Positions 7,809-14,030 of a DNA stretch of 14,982 nucleotides are shown here, piece by piece (within the stretch, counting starts at the first letter, position 1; each line of letters begins with the position of its first letter). Below the pieces are notes generated by a model that searched no databases, was not told where the DNA came from, and was given only the letters and a program-made list of their open reading frames with translations. The translations under genes were made by a program, and so were the position numbers. The stretch lies in contig CAYUCE010000043.1 of assembly GCA_964443275.1 (NCBI GenBank), forward strand, positions 1 through 14,982, in the 5' to 3' direction. This DNA comes from CAYUCE01 sp964443275. GTDB taxonomy: Bacteria > Bipolaricaulota > Bipolaricaulia > CAYUCE01.

Positions 7809-8913
7809 TAGGCTCCCTCCTCATTCGCGGTCTTGAAATATTTAACAAGATACCCACCATGGATAAAGAGATGATAAGTGAAGTACCACCATAACTAATA
7901 AAGGGGAGGGTAAGACCGGTCACTGGAAGTATCCCTACCATCACTCCCATATTCAGAATGGCTTGAATTGCTATGGCCAAGGTAATTCCGAAGGCCAGAA
8001 GTGTTCCCAGCCTATCCGAGGCCTGGAAAGCTACTTTCAAACCCTTGTATCCCCATAATCCAAATACAATCATAAGCAGAAAAGTTCCGATAAAACCGAA
8101 TTCCTCTCCGGTAATTGAAAAGATGAAGTCGTTATAAGCTGAAGGAAGATAGAAAAGTTTCTCTCTGGAAGCCCCTAATCCTCGCCCAAGTACCCCTCCC
8201 GATCCTAAGGCAGTCAAGGATTGAATAAGCTGATAACCACCAGCCAGTTTATACCTAAAGGGATCCAGAAAGGAAAGAATTCTCTCCCGCCTGTAGGGTA
8301 CGTAGTAAATAAAGGTGAAAATAAAAGGGATGGAAGCTAACCCAATATAAATGAAATATCTGGTAGCGGATCCGCTCACAAAGAGCATAAGTAAAACAAT
8401 CAGGGCAAGAAGGATGGTCATTCCGAAATCGGGTTGGGACATGAGCAGGATGCCAATAACTCCCAAGATAGTTAAATAGGGTAAGAAATTCCCGTAAAAT
8501 CCATCCGATCTGTTGTTTTTTGACCTCCTTGCCAACGAGGAGGCCATAAACAAAATTAAAGCCGGTTTCAGAAACTCCGCTGGTTGAAAGTTGATCCACC
8601 CCAGATCAATCCATCTACCACTCTGGGAAAAAGAAGGTATCAAGGTTAAGCCGGTCAATCCCAAGGCAACTAATAAAAGGAGGTGATCGATTTTGGTAAG
8701 CAGGTGGTAATCAATATTCATCAAGGCCACCAAGGCTAAGATGCCGATGAGAGAGGCGGCAAGTTGCCTTAATATGAATTGATGAGGAACTCCAAAGTAT
8801 TTATAGGAGAAAAAAAAGCTGGAACTGGCCAGCATGATAAAACCAAAAAGAACAAGAAAAATGGTAATAATTAATAACCCTCTATCGTGGCCAAACTTTT
8901 GGGCTTCACGCAA
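7732..8913 (-). CDS. ftsW: Septal peptidoglycan glycosyltransferase FtsW (SEDS family)
   Basis: This polytopic SEDS glycosyltransferase polymerises lipid II into septal glycan, normally with a class B penicillin-binding protein. The 393-residue protein has about ten hydrophobic segments, the SEDS hallmark GYQLIQSLTALGSGG, GRGLGASREKLFYLPSAYNDFIFSITGEE with the presumed catalytic Asp262, and PVTGLTLPFISYGGTSL (330-346). These favour FtsW/SpoVE over RodA, as does the murG-fts neighbourhood. The TTG start at 8913 has AAGGAGG 6 nt upstream. The conserved domain ends near residue 362; the last 25 or so residues are hydrophilic and encoded in the 77-nt overlap with murG. It is the first gene of the cluster. 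A sporulation homologue (SpoVE) cannot be excluded by sequence alone. Confidence 0.93.
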   Translation of the reverse strand: MREAQKFGHDRGLLIITIFLVLFGFIMLASSSFFFSYKYFGVPHQFILRQLAASLIGILALVALMNIDYHLLTKIDHLLLLVALGLTGLTLIPSFSQSGRWIDLGWINFQPAEFLKPALILFMASSLARRSKNNRSDGFYGNFLPYLTILGVIGILLMSQPDFGMTILLALIVLLMLFVSGSATRYFIYIGLASIPFIFTFIYYVPYRRERILSFLDPFRYKLAGGYQLIQSLTALGSGGVLGRGLGASREKLFYLPSAYNDFIFSITGEEFGFIGTFLLMIVFGLWGYKGLKVAFQASDRLGTLLAFGITLAIAIQAILNMGVMVGILPVTGLTLPFISYGGTSLIISLSMVGILLNISRPRMRREPNESASSRWGKRGASLPRTGNYGLLS

Positions 8914-9205
8914 ACTTTACCTCCTTCGCTGCCTGTAAGGAAGAAGAGAATATCCCCACGAGGGATTTATGTTTTAGTTCAAATGTCCTCTTAAAGTAAG
9001 GACTTCTGTCGACCGCCTATTACAGATTTGTCTCACCGATGGGTGATCAGTGTCTGGGTTTAGGAAATTAACTACCTAAGCTAACTAGTTATTTGCTGGA
9101 ATTTCTTCAAAGTTACACAATTAAGTTCAGTGGCAGGGTAATTTTTTTATCAGGTTGGAATCTGAGGAGTAGATGAGAAGTTGGTAGGTGAAGGGGATTT
9201 AAAGA
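8914..9205. other. Non-coding stretch upstream of the ftsW-ftsZ operon
   Basis: No supported gene lies here. It must hold the promoter and leader for the minus-strand division operon unless transcription reads through from groEL. I see no good TTGACA/TATAAT pair on the minus strand. It contains small dyads: TCACC-GATG-GGTGA (9033-9046), nested inside a looser CAGA/TCTG pair; a TAACTA/TAGTTA inverted repeat near 9069-9091; and ATCCC/GGGAT (8952-8965), about 40 nt before the ftsW start. None matches a riboswitch class I recognise. Confidence 0.5.
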
Positions 9206-9242
9206 GGTCCCTGCTGTTTAGTATCATAACCCAGCAGGGACC
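9206..9242. terminator. Strong hairpin terminator downstream of groEL
   Basis: A perfect 11-bp stem GGTCCCTGCTG/CAGCAGGGACC encloses a 15-nt loop. It lies 33 nt past the groEL stop codon in the direction of groEL transcription. On the minus strand the stem is preceded by AAAAAA and followed by TCTTTAAAT, a weak U tract. On the plus strand it is followed by ACTATTTTTT, a better one. It most likely ends groEL transcription and could work in both directions, insulating groEL from ftsW. Confidence 0.8.
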
Positions 9243-9275
9243 ACTATTTTTTAACTAAGGCTACTTACTTGCCTA

Positions 9276-10892
9276 TCAGTACATGTCGGGCATGGCCGGG
9301 ATGTGAGCCTTTTCTTTCTTAATTTCAGCTACCAAAGCGCCGGTGGTCAACAATAAGCCGCTAATTGATACTGCGTTTTCCAGTGCAGATCGGGTAACTT
9401 TCATGGGATCGATGATCCCAGCTTCTATCATATCTACATATTTCTCTTGAATTACATCGAATCCCACTCCCTTTTTTTGTTCCTTAATCTTTTCCACTAC
9501 GATAGAACCGTCATAACCGGCATTGTAAGCTAGTTGTCTAGCTGAAGCTTCTATGGCTTTTTTGAGTATGGTCAGTCCCAATTTCTGATCACCTGCAAGC
9601 TCCAGTTTATCCAAGATTTTAGAGGCGTTTAAAAGTGCAACCCCGCCTCCGGGGAGTATTCCCTCTTCTACCGCAGCTCTGGTGGCTTCTAGTGCATCTT
9701 CCATTCGGTGCTTTTTCTCTTTAAGTTCGGTTTCGGTAGCTGCCCCTACCTTGATTACCGCCACTCCACCGGCTAGCTTGGCCATGCGTTCCTGCAACTT
9801 TTCTTTATCATAATCGGAATCTGATCGTTCTATCTGAGCCTTTATCTGGCCTATTCGGCCTTCGATGGCTTTCTTTTTCCCCTTTCCCCCAATTATGGTG
9901 GTATCATCATCGTCTACCACAACCTTGGCTGCCTTACCCAACATAGAAAGTTCTGCCTTGGTTATATCCATGCCCGCTTCCTCTGAAACCACCTGTCCGC
10001 CAGTCAGAATTGCTATGTCCTCCAGCATGGCCTTTCTTCGGTCTCCAAAACCCGGAGCCTTTACCGCTACGCTTTTAAGGGTCCCTCGCAGCTTGTTTAT
10101 GACCAGAGTGGTCAGTGCCTCCCCTTCCACGTCCTTAGCTATAACTAAAAGCGGTTTATCGGTCTTGGCTACCGCTTCCAGTATAGGAACCAAGTCTGCG
10201 GCTTTCTTAAGCTCTCGATCTGTAATTAAAATATATGGCTCTTCCAAATTTACTTCCATTTTTTTGGGATCGGTAACGAAATATGGGGAGAGGTATTCAC
10301 GGTCAAATTGCATCCCCTCTACCACTTCGTAGTAGGTCTCGATAGTATCAGAGTCCTCAACCGTAATAACACCATCCTCACCTACTTCTTCCATGGCTTC
10401 AGCGATAATCTTGCCTATCTCTTCGTCATTTGAGGAGATGGTTCCCACTTGAGCAGTCTCCTCCTTGCTTTTAAGTTTTCTGGACATCTTGCGTAATTCA
10501 TCGATTACTGCTTTAGTCCCAGCCTCAATCCCACGCTTTATCTGCATAGGATTTGCTCCTGCGGCCACGTTTTTCCAACCCTCCATTATTATCCCGTAAG
10601 CCAGGATAGTAGCTGTGGTAGTCCCATCGCCTGCCACATCGTTGGTCTTGCTGGCTACTTCCTTTACTAGTTGTGCTCCCATGTTTTCAAACTCGTCCCT
10701 GTATTCTTGCTCCTTTGCAATGGTGACTCCATCCCGGGTAACCTTTGGACTTCCAAACTCCTCATCTAAAATTACATAGCTCCCTTTGGGACCTAAAGTA
10801 ACCTTTACGGTGTCAGTTAGCTTCTGAACCCCCTTCCTAAGCCCTTCCATAGCCTCGGATCCAAATTTAATCTGCTTAAATTTTTTTCGCAT
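9276..10892 (-). CDS. groEL: Chaperonin GroEL (60 kDa, group I)
   Basis: This ATP-dependent double-ring chaperonin folds non-native proteins in the cytosol with the GroES lid. The 538-residue protein is full length. It has the N-terminal VTLGPKGSYV, DGVTIAKE, the ATP-site GDGTTTATILA, the apical-domain region, APGFGDRRKAMLEDIA, and the C-terminal equatorial EEGILPGGGVALL and YNAGYDGSIVV. The tail ends PAMPDMY and lacks the Gly-Gly-Met repeats of many GroELs. The ATG start at 10892 has AGGAGG 5 nt upstream. It appears monocistronic: groES, usually directly upstream, is absent, and a perfect sigma-70-type promoter and a divergent ArsR-family gene lie upstream instead. No CIRCE palindrome is present, so HrcA control is unlikely. 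It has its own downstream hairpin terminator. Confidence 0.98.
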   Translation of the reverse strand: MRKKFKQIKFGSEAMEGLRKGVQKLTDTVKVTLGPKGSYVILDEEFGSPKVTRDGVTIAKEQEYRDEFENMGAQLVKEVASKTNDVAGDGTTTATILAYGIIMEGWKNVAAGANPMQIKRGIEAGTKAVIDELRKMSRKLKSKEETAQVGTISSNDEEIGKIIAEAMEEVGEDGVITVEDSDTIETYYEVVEGMQFDREYLSPYFVTDPKKMEVNLEEPYILITDRELKKAADLVPILEAVAKTDKPLLVIAKDVEGEALTTLVINKLRGTLKSVAVKAPGFGDRRKAMLEDIAILTGGQVVSEEAGMDITKAELSMLGKAAKVVVDDDDTTIIGGKGKKKAIEGRIGQIKAQIERSDSDYDKEKLQERMAKLAGGVAVIKVGAATETELKEKKHRMEDALEATRAAVEEGILPGGGVALLNASKILDKLELAGDQKLGLTILKKAIEASARQLAYNAGYDGSIVVEKIKEQKKGVGFDVIQEKYVDMIEAGIIDPMKVTRSALENAVSISGLLLTTGALVAEIKKEKAHIPAMPDMY

Positions 10893-10909
10893 TTTATCCT
10901 CCTAGTTTT

Positions 10910-10934
10910 GTATATTCGTATATTGACATATATG
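10910..10934. promoter_or_regulatory. Candidate operator: AT-rich repeats at the groEL transcription start
   Basis: Immediately downstream of the predicted groEL start site (about +3 to +27) are two direct repeats, GTATATTC (10910-10917) and GTATATTG (10918-10925). An overlapping inverted repeat TATAT-TGAC-ATATA (10919-10932) and the palindrome CATATATG (10927-10934) follow. AT-rich imperfect palindromes near promoters are typical of ArsR-family binding sites, and an ArsR-family gene diverges from here. The operator role is inferred. Confidence 0.45.
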
Positions 10935-10943
10935 GTAAAAAAC

Positions 10944-10972
10944 ATTATAATATCGCCGACTGGAGTTGTCAA
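10944..10972 (-). promoter_or_regulatory. groEL promoter, consensus sigma-70/sigma-A
   Basis: On the minus strand, TTGACA (10967-10972) and TATAAT (10944-10949) are both exact consensus hexamers separated by 17 nt. The predicted start site is near 10937, giving a groEL leader of about 45 nt. This is the strongest promoter in the window and indicates housekeeping sigma-factor transcription that would need a repressor if it is heat-inducible. Confidence 0.9.
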
Positions 10973-11032
10973 GATCTGTACATAGAGTGCGTAGGATAAT
11001 CTAATCGAACTTAAGATTTGAGAAGGTAAGAG

Positions 11033-11320
11033 ATGTGCGAAGAAGAGCAGGCTAATTTTTTTAAATGTTTCTCACATCGTTCACGGGTTAGGTTAGCCAG
11101 GTTACTGGTTGAGGATGATGGTGAAAAGTCAGTTACTGAATTGGCCGAGGGCTTGGACATGACCCATTCTGCAGCCTCCAGGCATCTAAATATCTTGAAA
11201 CTCCAGGGATTAGTCGACGTAAGACGGGAAGACCAAAGAAGGTATTATTCTTTAAACCTGGAGTCCATGAGAAACAAATTTCAAGAATTCCTTAAATATC
11301 TTCATAACGATAAAAGTTAG
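11033..11320 (+). CDS. ArsR/SmtB-family winged-helix transcriptional regulator
   Basis: This 95-residue single-domain DNA-binding protein has the HTH_5 winged-helix pattern: N-terminal helix FFKCFSHRSRVRLARLL, the helix-turn-helix KSVTELAEGLDMTHSAASRHLNILKLQGLV (about residues 37-66), and the wing VRREDQRRYYSLN. The family normally binds as a dimer and is released by metals or thiol chemistry. The ELCVCDL-type metal motif in helix 3 is missing (SVTELAE here), and the C-terminal helix has no His/Asp cluster. The only cysteines are Cys2 and Cys12, so the usual arsenic, cadmium or zinc sites are not visible. The ATG at 11033 has AAGG 6 nt upstream. It is divergent from groEL with 140 nt between them. 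Ligand and targets are unknown; control of groEL and itself is a hypothesis. Confidence 0.9.
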   Translation: MCEEEQANFFKCFSHRSRVRLARLLVEDDGEKSVTELAEGLDMTHSAASRHLNILKLQGLVDVRREDQRRYYSLNLESMRNKFQEFLKYLHNDKS

Positions 11321-11339
11321 GTGGGAATCCCCTCTCACC
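11320..11339 (+). terminator. Weak hairpin after the ArsR-family gene
   Basis: Starting at the last base of the stop codon, GGTGGGA pairs with TCTCACC (7 bp, one G-T) around a 6-nt loop. No convincing U tract follows. A second small hairpin TTGAG/CTCAA lies at 11353-11367. They may slow or end transcription before the lpdA promoter, but the evidence is modest. Confidence 0.3.
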
Positions 11340-11399
11340 GACCTGTTTATCCTTGAGTCTGGCTCAATTAACTAAATAAAGAGTAGGTTCGGTTTCCGT

Positions 11400-11429
11400 T
11401 TGAAAAAAGTTAAGCTCTAATGCTATACA
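11400..11429 (+). promoter_or_regulatory. Probable lpdA promoter
   Basis: TTGAAA (11400-11405) and TATACA (11424-11429) are separated by 18 nt and lie just upstream of lpdA. The predicted start site is near 11436, leaving a very short leader of about 10-20 nt before the coding region. Confidence 0.6.
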
Positions 11430-11455
11430 TAGGCTAGAGGAAGGTGGAAAAAGGT

Positions 11456-12883
11456 GTGATTTCAAGCTTTAAGAAGAATAAAGATAATTTCGCTCAAGTT
11501 TTGGTAATTGGGGGCGGCCCCGGGGGATATGTGGCTGCCATCCGAGCTGCCCAGTTGGGTAAGAAGGTGACTTTGGTGGATAAATCGCCCCGTTTGGGTG
11601 GGGTTTGTATAAAGCACGGTTGTATCCCCTCCAAAGCACTAATTCATGTAGCCACCTTGGTCCATGAAATCCAGGAAATGGAAGATTTAGGGGTCAAAGT
11701 AAAAGGGATGGAAACCGATCTGGCCAAGATTCAAGAGTGGAAACAAAACCAAGTAGTGAATAGGCTTACCAAAGGTCTATCTTTTTTGTGCGACAAAAAC
11801 GGGGTTAAAGTGATCACCGGTAAAGCCAGATTTGAAAAACCCCATCAGGTAAACATAGAGACAGAGGAGAAAAAACAAAGCCTGGAGTACGAAGACGCAA
11901 TTATCGCTTCTGGATCTAAACCTATAGAAATTCCCAAATTTAAATTCGACCGCCTTTCAGTCCTTTCATCAAGAGATGCTTTGGCTTTAAAGAAAGTTCC
12001 CCAAAGATTGGCGGTAATAGGCGGAGGGTATATCGGTCTGGAGTTGGGTACAGTTTATGCCAAGTTAGGGAGTCAAGTTACCGTAATCGAGCTAATGGAT
12101 CAGCTCCTTCCCGGTACTCCGAATGATTTAGTACGGGTAGTTGAGCGAAATTTAAAGAAGCTATCGGTTAAGGTGCATTTAAACGCTGAAGCGAATGGAT
12201 TTGAAGCCGGCAAAGGGAAAATAGTAGTGAGAGCTACCACCGAAGGTGAAGATATATCCGTAGAAGCTGATAAGGTTTTAGTGACCGTGGGGCGAAAGCC
12301 GATCACTAAAGGATTAGGAATCGAAAAGGCGGGGGTAGAAGTAGACAAGAAAGGTTTTATTAAAGTGGATAAAAGAATGCGCACTATGGCCGATCATATC
12401 TATGCCATCGGTGATGTGGCCGGCCAACCCATGCTGGCTCATAAGGCCTCAAAAGAGGGACGGGTTGCAGCCGAGAACATTGCCGGCCTCCACAGTGAGA
12501 TAGATAACCATCCTGTTCCGGTGGCGATCTTTACCGATCCAGAGATAGCAACGGTAGGAATGACTGAAGAAGAAGCCGGGCAGCGTGGATATAAGCCTTT
12601 AGTGGGTAAGTTCCCATTTACCGCTTCCGGAAGAGCTCTCACCACCGGCAAGACTGATGGCTTTATTAAAGTAATTGCTGATGGGGAGACTAACCGCTTG
12701 TTAGGTACCCATATAGTGGGACCACAGGCCTCTGATCTGATAAGCGAAGCAGCCCTAGCCATCAAGATGGAAGCTACTTTGGCGGATGTTGCAAAGACCG
12801 TCCATCCTCATCCTACTTACTCAGAAAGCTTAATGGAAGCCTGCGAAGCCGCATTAAAGCAGGCTATTCACATTCTCAACTAG
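11456..12883 (+). CDS. lpdA: Dihydrolipoamide dehydrogenase (E3)
   Basis: This FAD- and NAD-dependent flavoprotein disulfide reductase reoxidises dihydrolipoyl groups of 2-oxoacid dehydrogenase complexes or the glycine cleavage H protein. The 475-residue product has the FAD-binding VLVIGGGPGGYVAAIRAA (about 15-32), the redox-active pair Cys51 and Cys56 in GGVCIKHGCIPSKAL, the NAD-binding AVIGGGYIGLELG, the second FAD motif YAIGDVAG, and the catalytic His452 and Glu457 in HPHPTYSE near the C-terminus. Two GTG starts are possible. I chose 11456 because AAGGTGG lies 8 nt upstream, the same arrangement as ftsA; 11444 would add four residues but has a cramped ribosome site. No E1, E2, lipoate or glycine cleavage gene is nearby, so the partner complex cannot be told. 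Confidence 0.93.
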   Translation: MISSFKKNKDNFAQVLVIGGGPGGYVAAIRAAQLGKKVTLVDKSPRLGGVCIKHGCIPSKALIHVATLVHEIQEMEDLGVKVKGMETDLAKIQEWKQNQVVNRLTKGLSFLCDKNGVKVITGKARFEKPHQVNIETEEKKQSLEYEDAIIASGSKPIEIPKFKFDRLSVLSSRDALALKKVPQRLAVIGGGYIGLELGTVYAKLGSQVTVIELMDQLLPGTPNDLVRVVERNLKKLSVKVHLNAEANGFEAGKGKIVVRATTEGEDISVEADKVLVTVGRKPITKGLGIEKAGVEVDKKGFIKVDKRMRTMADHIYAIGDVAGQPMLAHKASKEGRVAAENIAGLHSEIDNHPVPVAIFTDPEIATVGMTEEEAGQRGYKPLVGKFPFTASGRALTTGKTDGFIKVIADGETNRLLGTHIVGPQASDLISEAALAIKMEATLADVAKTVHPHPTYSESLMEACEAALKQAIHILN

Positions 12884-12937
12884 CTAGCGGTAAAGCATGT
12901 TTCTTTAAGATACAAATTAGCGATAGGCCAGATGTAG

Positions 12938-12990
12938 GGAATGGCCTTTGTGCCATTCCGGCATGTTTCGGTTGGGCACAGAGGCCCAAC
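12938..12990 (+). promoter_or_regulatory. Tandem stem-loops between lpdA and corA
   Basis: Hairpin 1 has an 8-bp stem GGAATGGC/GCCATTCC with loop CTTTGT (12938-12959). Hairpin 2 has a 7-bp stem GTTGGGC/GCCCAAC with loop ACAGAG (12971-12990). The two loops are complementary to each other over 6 bases (one G-U). The longer segments 12945-12954 and 12975-12984 could form a 10-bp alternative helix (one G-U). Hairpin 2 is followed by TTAGTATAATTTTT, so it may end the lpdA transcript; it also overlaps the probable corA promoter. The function is not established. Confidence 0.65.
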
Positions 12991-13000
12991 TTAGTATAAT
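12972..13000 (+). promoter_or_regulatory. Probable corA promoter
   Basis: A perfect TATAAT (12995-13000) is preceded at 17-nt spacing by TTGGGC (12972-12977), a weak -35. The predicted start site is near 13007, about 37 nt before the chosen corA start. The -35 and the left arm of hairpin 2 coincide, and the right arm fills much of the spacer. A protein bound to this dyad would block RNA polymerase. Confidence 0.5.
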
Positions 13001-13043
13001 TTTTCATGGGCAAAAGGTAGATTATAACCGTGAGGTGAGGACG

Positions 13044-14018
13044 TTGAATACCTATCTATATCATAAGGATAAGGGCTTGACGGAGGATCATACCTTAGAG
13101 GAGCTTAAAGGGCATGTTGGTCAAGAGGATTGTTATTTTTGGGTTGATTTAGAAGGGGGCCAGATTGAGGAAATTAAAAATTTGGGGCAAATCTTTGACT
13201 TTCATCCCCTGACCGTTGAAGATTGTATTAACGTGATGCAGCGCCCTAAAGTAGATATATTTGATAACTATCTTTTCGTGGTGGTTAAAACTCCCAATCT
13301 CCAGTTTGAAAAGGGCGAAATGAGGTCCTTGGAGCTGGACATGTTTATAGGGGTAAATTATGTGATCACCGTTCATCCTGCTCCCATCAAAAGTATTCAA
13401 ACCACAATTTCCAGGGTTGAAGAGGGGGCGGCCATAATCATGGGAAAAGGTTCAGACTACCTTGCCCATACCATAATAGACCTATCCGTTGATAATTATC
13501 TGTCGCTTTTGGAAAAGGTGGATGAGGACGTGGAGCGAATTGAAGATGAAGTCTTTGAGGAGCCGGACCAAGAGCTTTTAAACGAAATATCACAGGTTAG
13601 AAGAGACTTATTATATTTACAGAGAGTCATCGGACCCCAAAGGGAGACCATCGGGAGGCTATCTTGGGGAGAGGTTCCTTTCATAAAAGAGAGCCAGAAG
13701 ATATACTTTCGAGATGTTCAAGACCATCTAGCCCGGATAAATGACCTTATCGCCAACTATAGGGAGATAATAGGTGGAGCCAGGGACATGTACTTGACGG
13801 TGATTTCTAATAAAATGAACGAGATAATGAAGACACTCACCATAATTGCTACCATATTTATACCCCTTACCTTTATCGCCGGAGTCTACGGGATGAATTT
13901 TGCACATATGCCGGAGCTAGATTGGTCTTGGGGATACTACGGGGTGCTGGGGATTATGGGAGGAATAATTGGCGGGATGATTTATTATTTTAAGAGAAAA
14001 AATTGGATAGGAGGTTAG
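13044..14018 (+). CDS. corA: CorA-family Mg2+/Co2+ transport protein
   Basis: This homopentameric divalent-cation channel has a large cytosolic N-terminal domain and two C-terminal membrane helices. The 324-residue protein has the CorA funnel-domain region (YFWVDLEG, HPLTVEDCIN, RPKVDIFDNYLFVVV), a long pore-lining helix, then TM1 ending in the diagnostic selectivity motif YGMNF (282-286), the periplasmic MPEL loop, TM2, and a basic C-terminal tail KRKNW. The start is TTG at 13044 with GAGGTG about 6 nt upstream. The frame is open back to a TTG at 12948, but those 32 residues cover the promoter and hairpin 2 and do not resemble CorA. It is probably cotranscribed with the MFS gene 12 nt downstream. 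CorA-like proteins may carry Mg2+, Co2+, Ni2+ or Zn2+; the ion is not certain. Confidence 0.93.
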   Translation: MNTYLYHKDKGLTEDHTLEELKGHVGQEDCYFWVDLEGGQIEEIKNLGQIFDFHPLTVEDCINVMQRPKVDIFDNYLFVVVKTPNLQFEKGEMRSLELDMFIGVNYVITVHPAPIKSIQTTISRVEEGAAIIMGKGSDYLAHTIIDLSVDNYLSLLEKVDEDVERIEDEVFEEPDQELLNEISQVRRDLLYLQRVIGPQRETIGRLSWGEVPFIKESQKIYFRDVQDHLARINDLIANYREIIGGARDMYLTVISNKMNEIMKTLTIIATIFIPLTFIAGVYGMNFAHMPELDWSWGYYGVLGIMGGIIGGMIYYFKRKNWIGG

Positions 14019-14027
14019 CAGTCTCCT
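14009..14027 (+). promoter_or_regulatory. Possible Shine-Dalgarno-sequestering hairpin at the corA/MFS junction
   Basis: AGGAG (14009-14013) can pair with CTCCT (14023-14027) around a 9-nt loop. This AGGAGG is the only good ribosome site before the MFS ATG, and its linear spacing of 16 nt is too long. The fold would either hide the site or shift the effective spacing. The corA stop codon lies within the loop, so terminating ribosomes would open it. The interpretation is inferred from pairing only. Confidence 0.3.
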
Positions 14028-14030
14028 CTA

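Noticed and set aside
8255..8599. 114-codon minus-strand frame inside ftsW
   Set aside because: Fully inside the well-conserved FtsW frame on the same strand, and not protein-like by motif.
8952..9046. Riboswitch in the ftsW leader
   Set aside because: Only short isolated hairpins are visible; no conserved core of a known riboswitch or T-box could be recognised.
9865..10332. 155-codon open frame antisense to groEL
   Set aside because: Serine-rich low-complexity product typical of the reverse complement of a conserved gene; no ribosome site or family resemblance.
10985..10994. CIRCE-like half site upstream of groEL (minus strand TACGCACTC)
   Set aside because: Seven of nine bases match the left arm, but nothing resembling the right arm occurs at the required 9-nt spacing, and it lies upstream of the -35.
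12948..13043. Upstream TTG start for corA adding 32 residues
   Set aside because: It crosses hairpin 2 and the TATAAT promoter and has no CorA similarity; the TTG at 13044 has a ribosome site.
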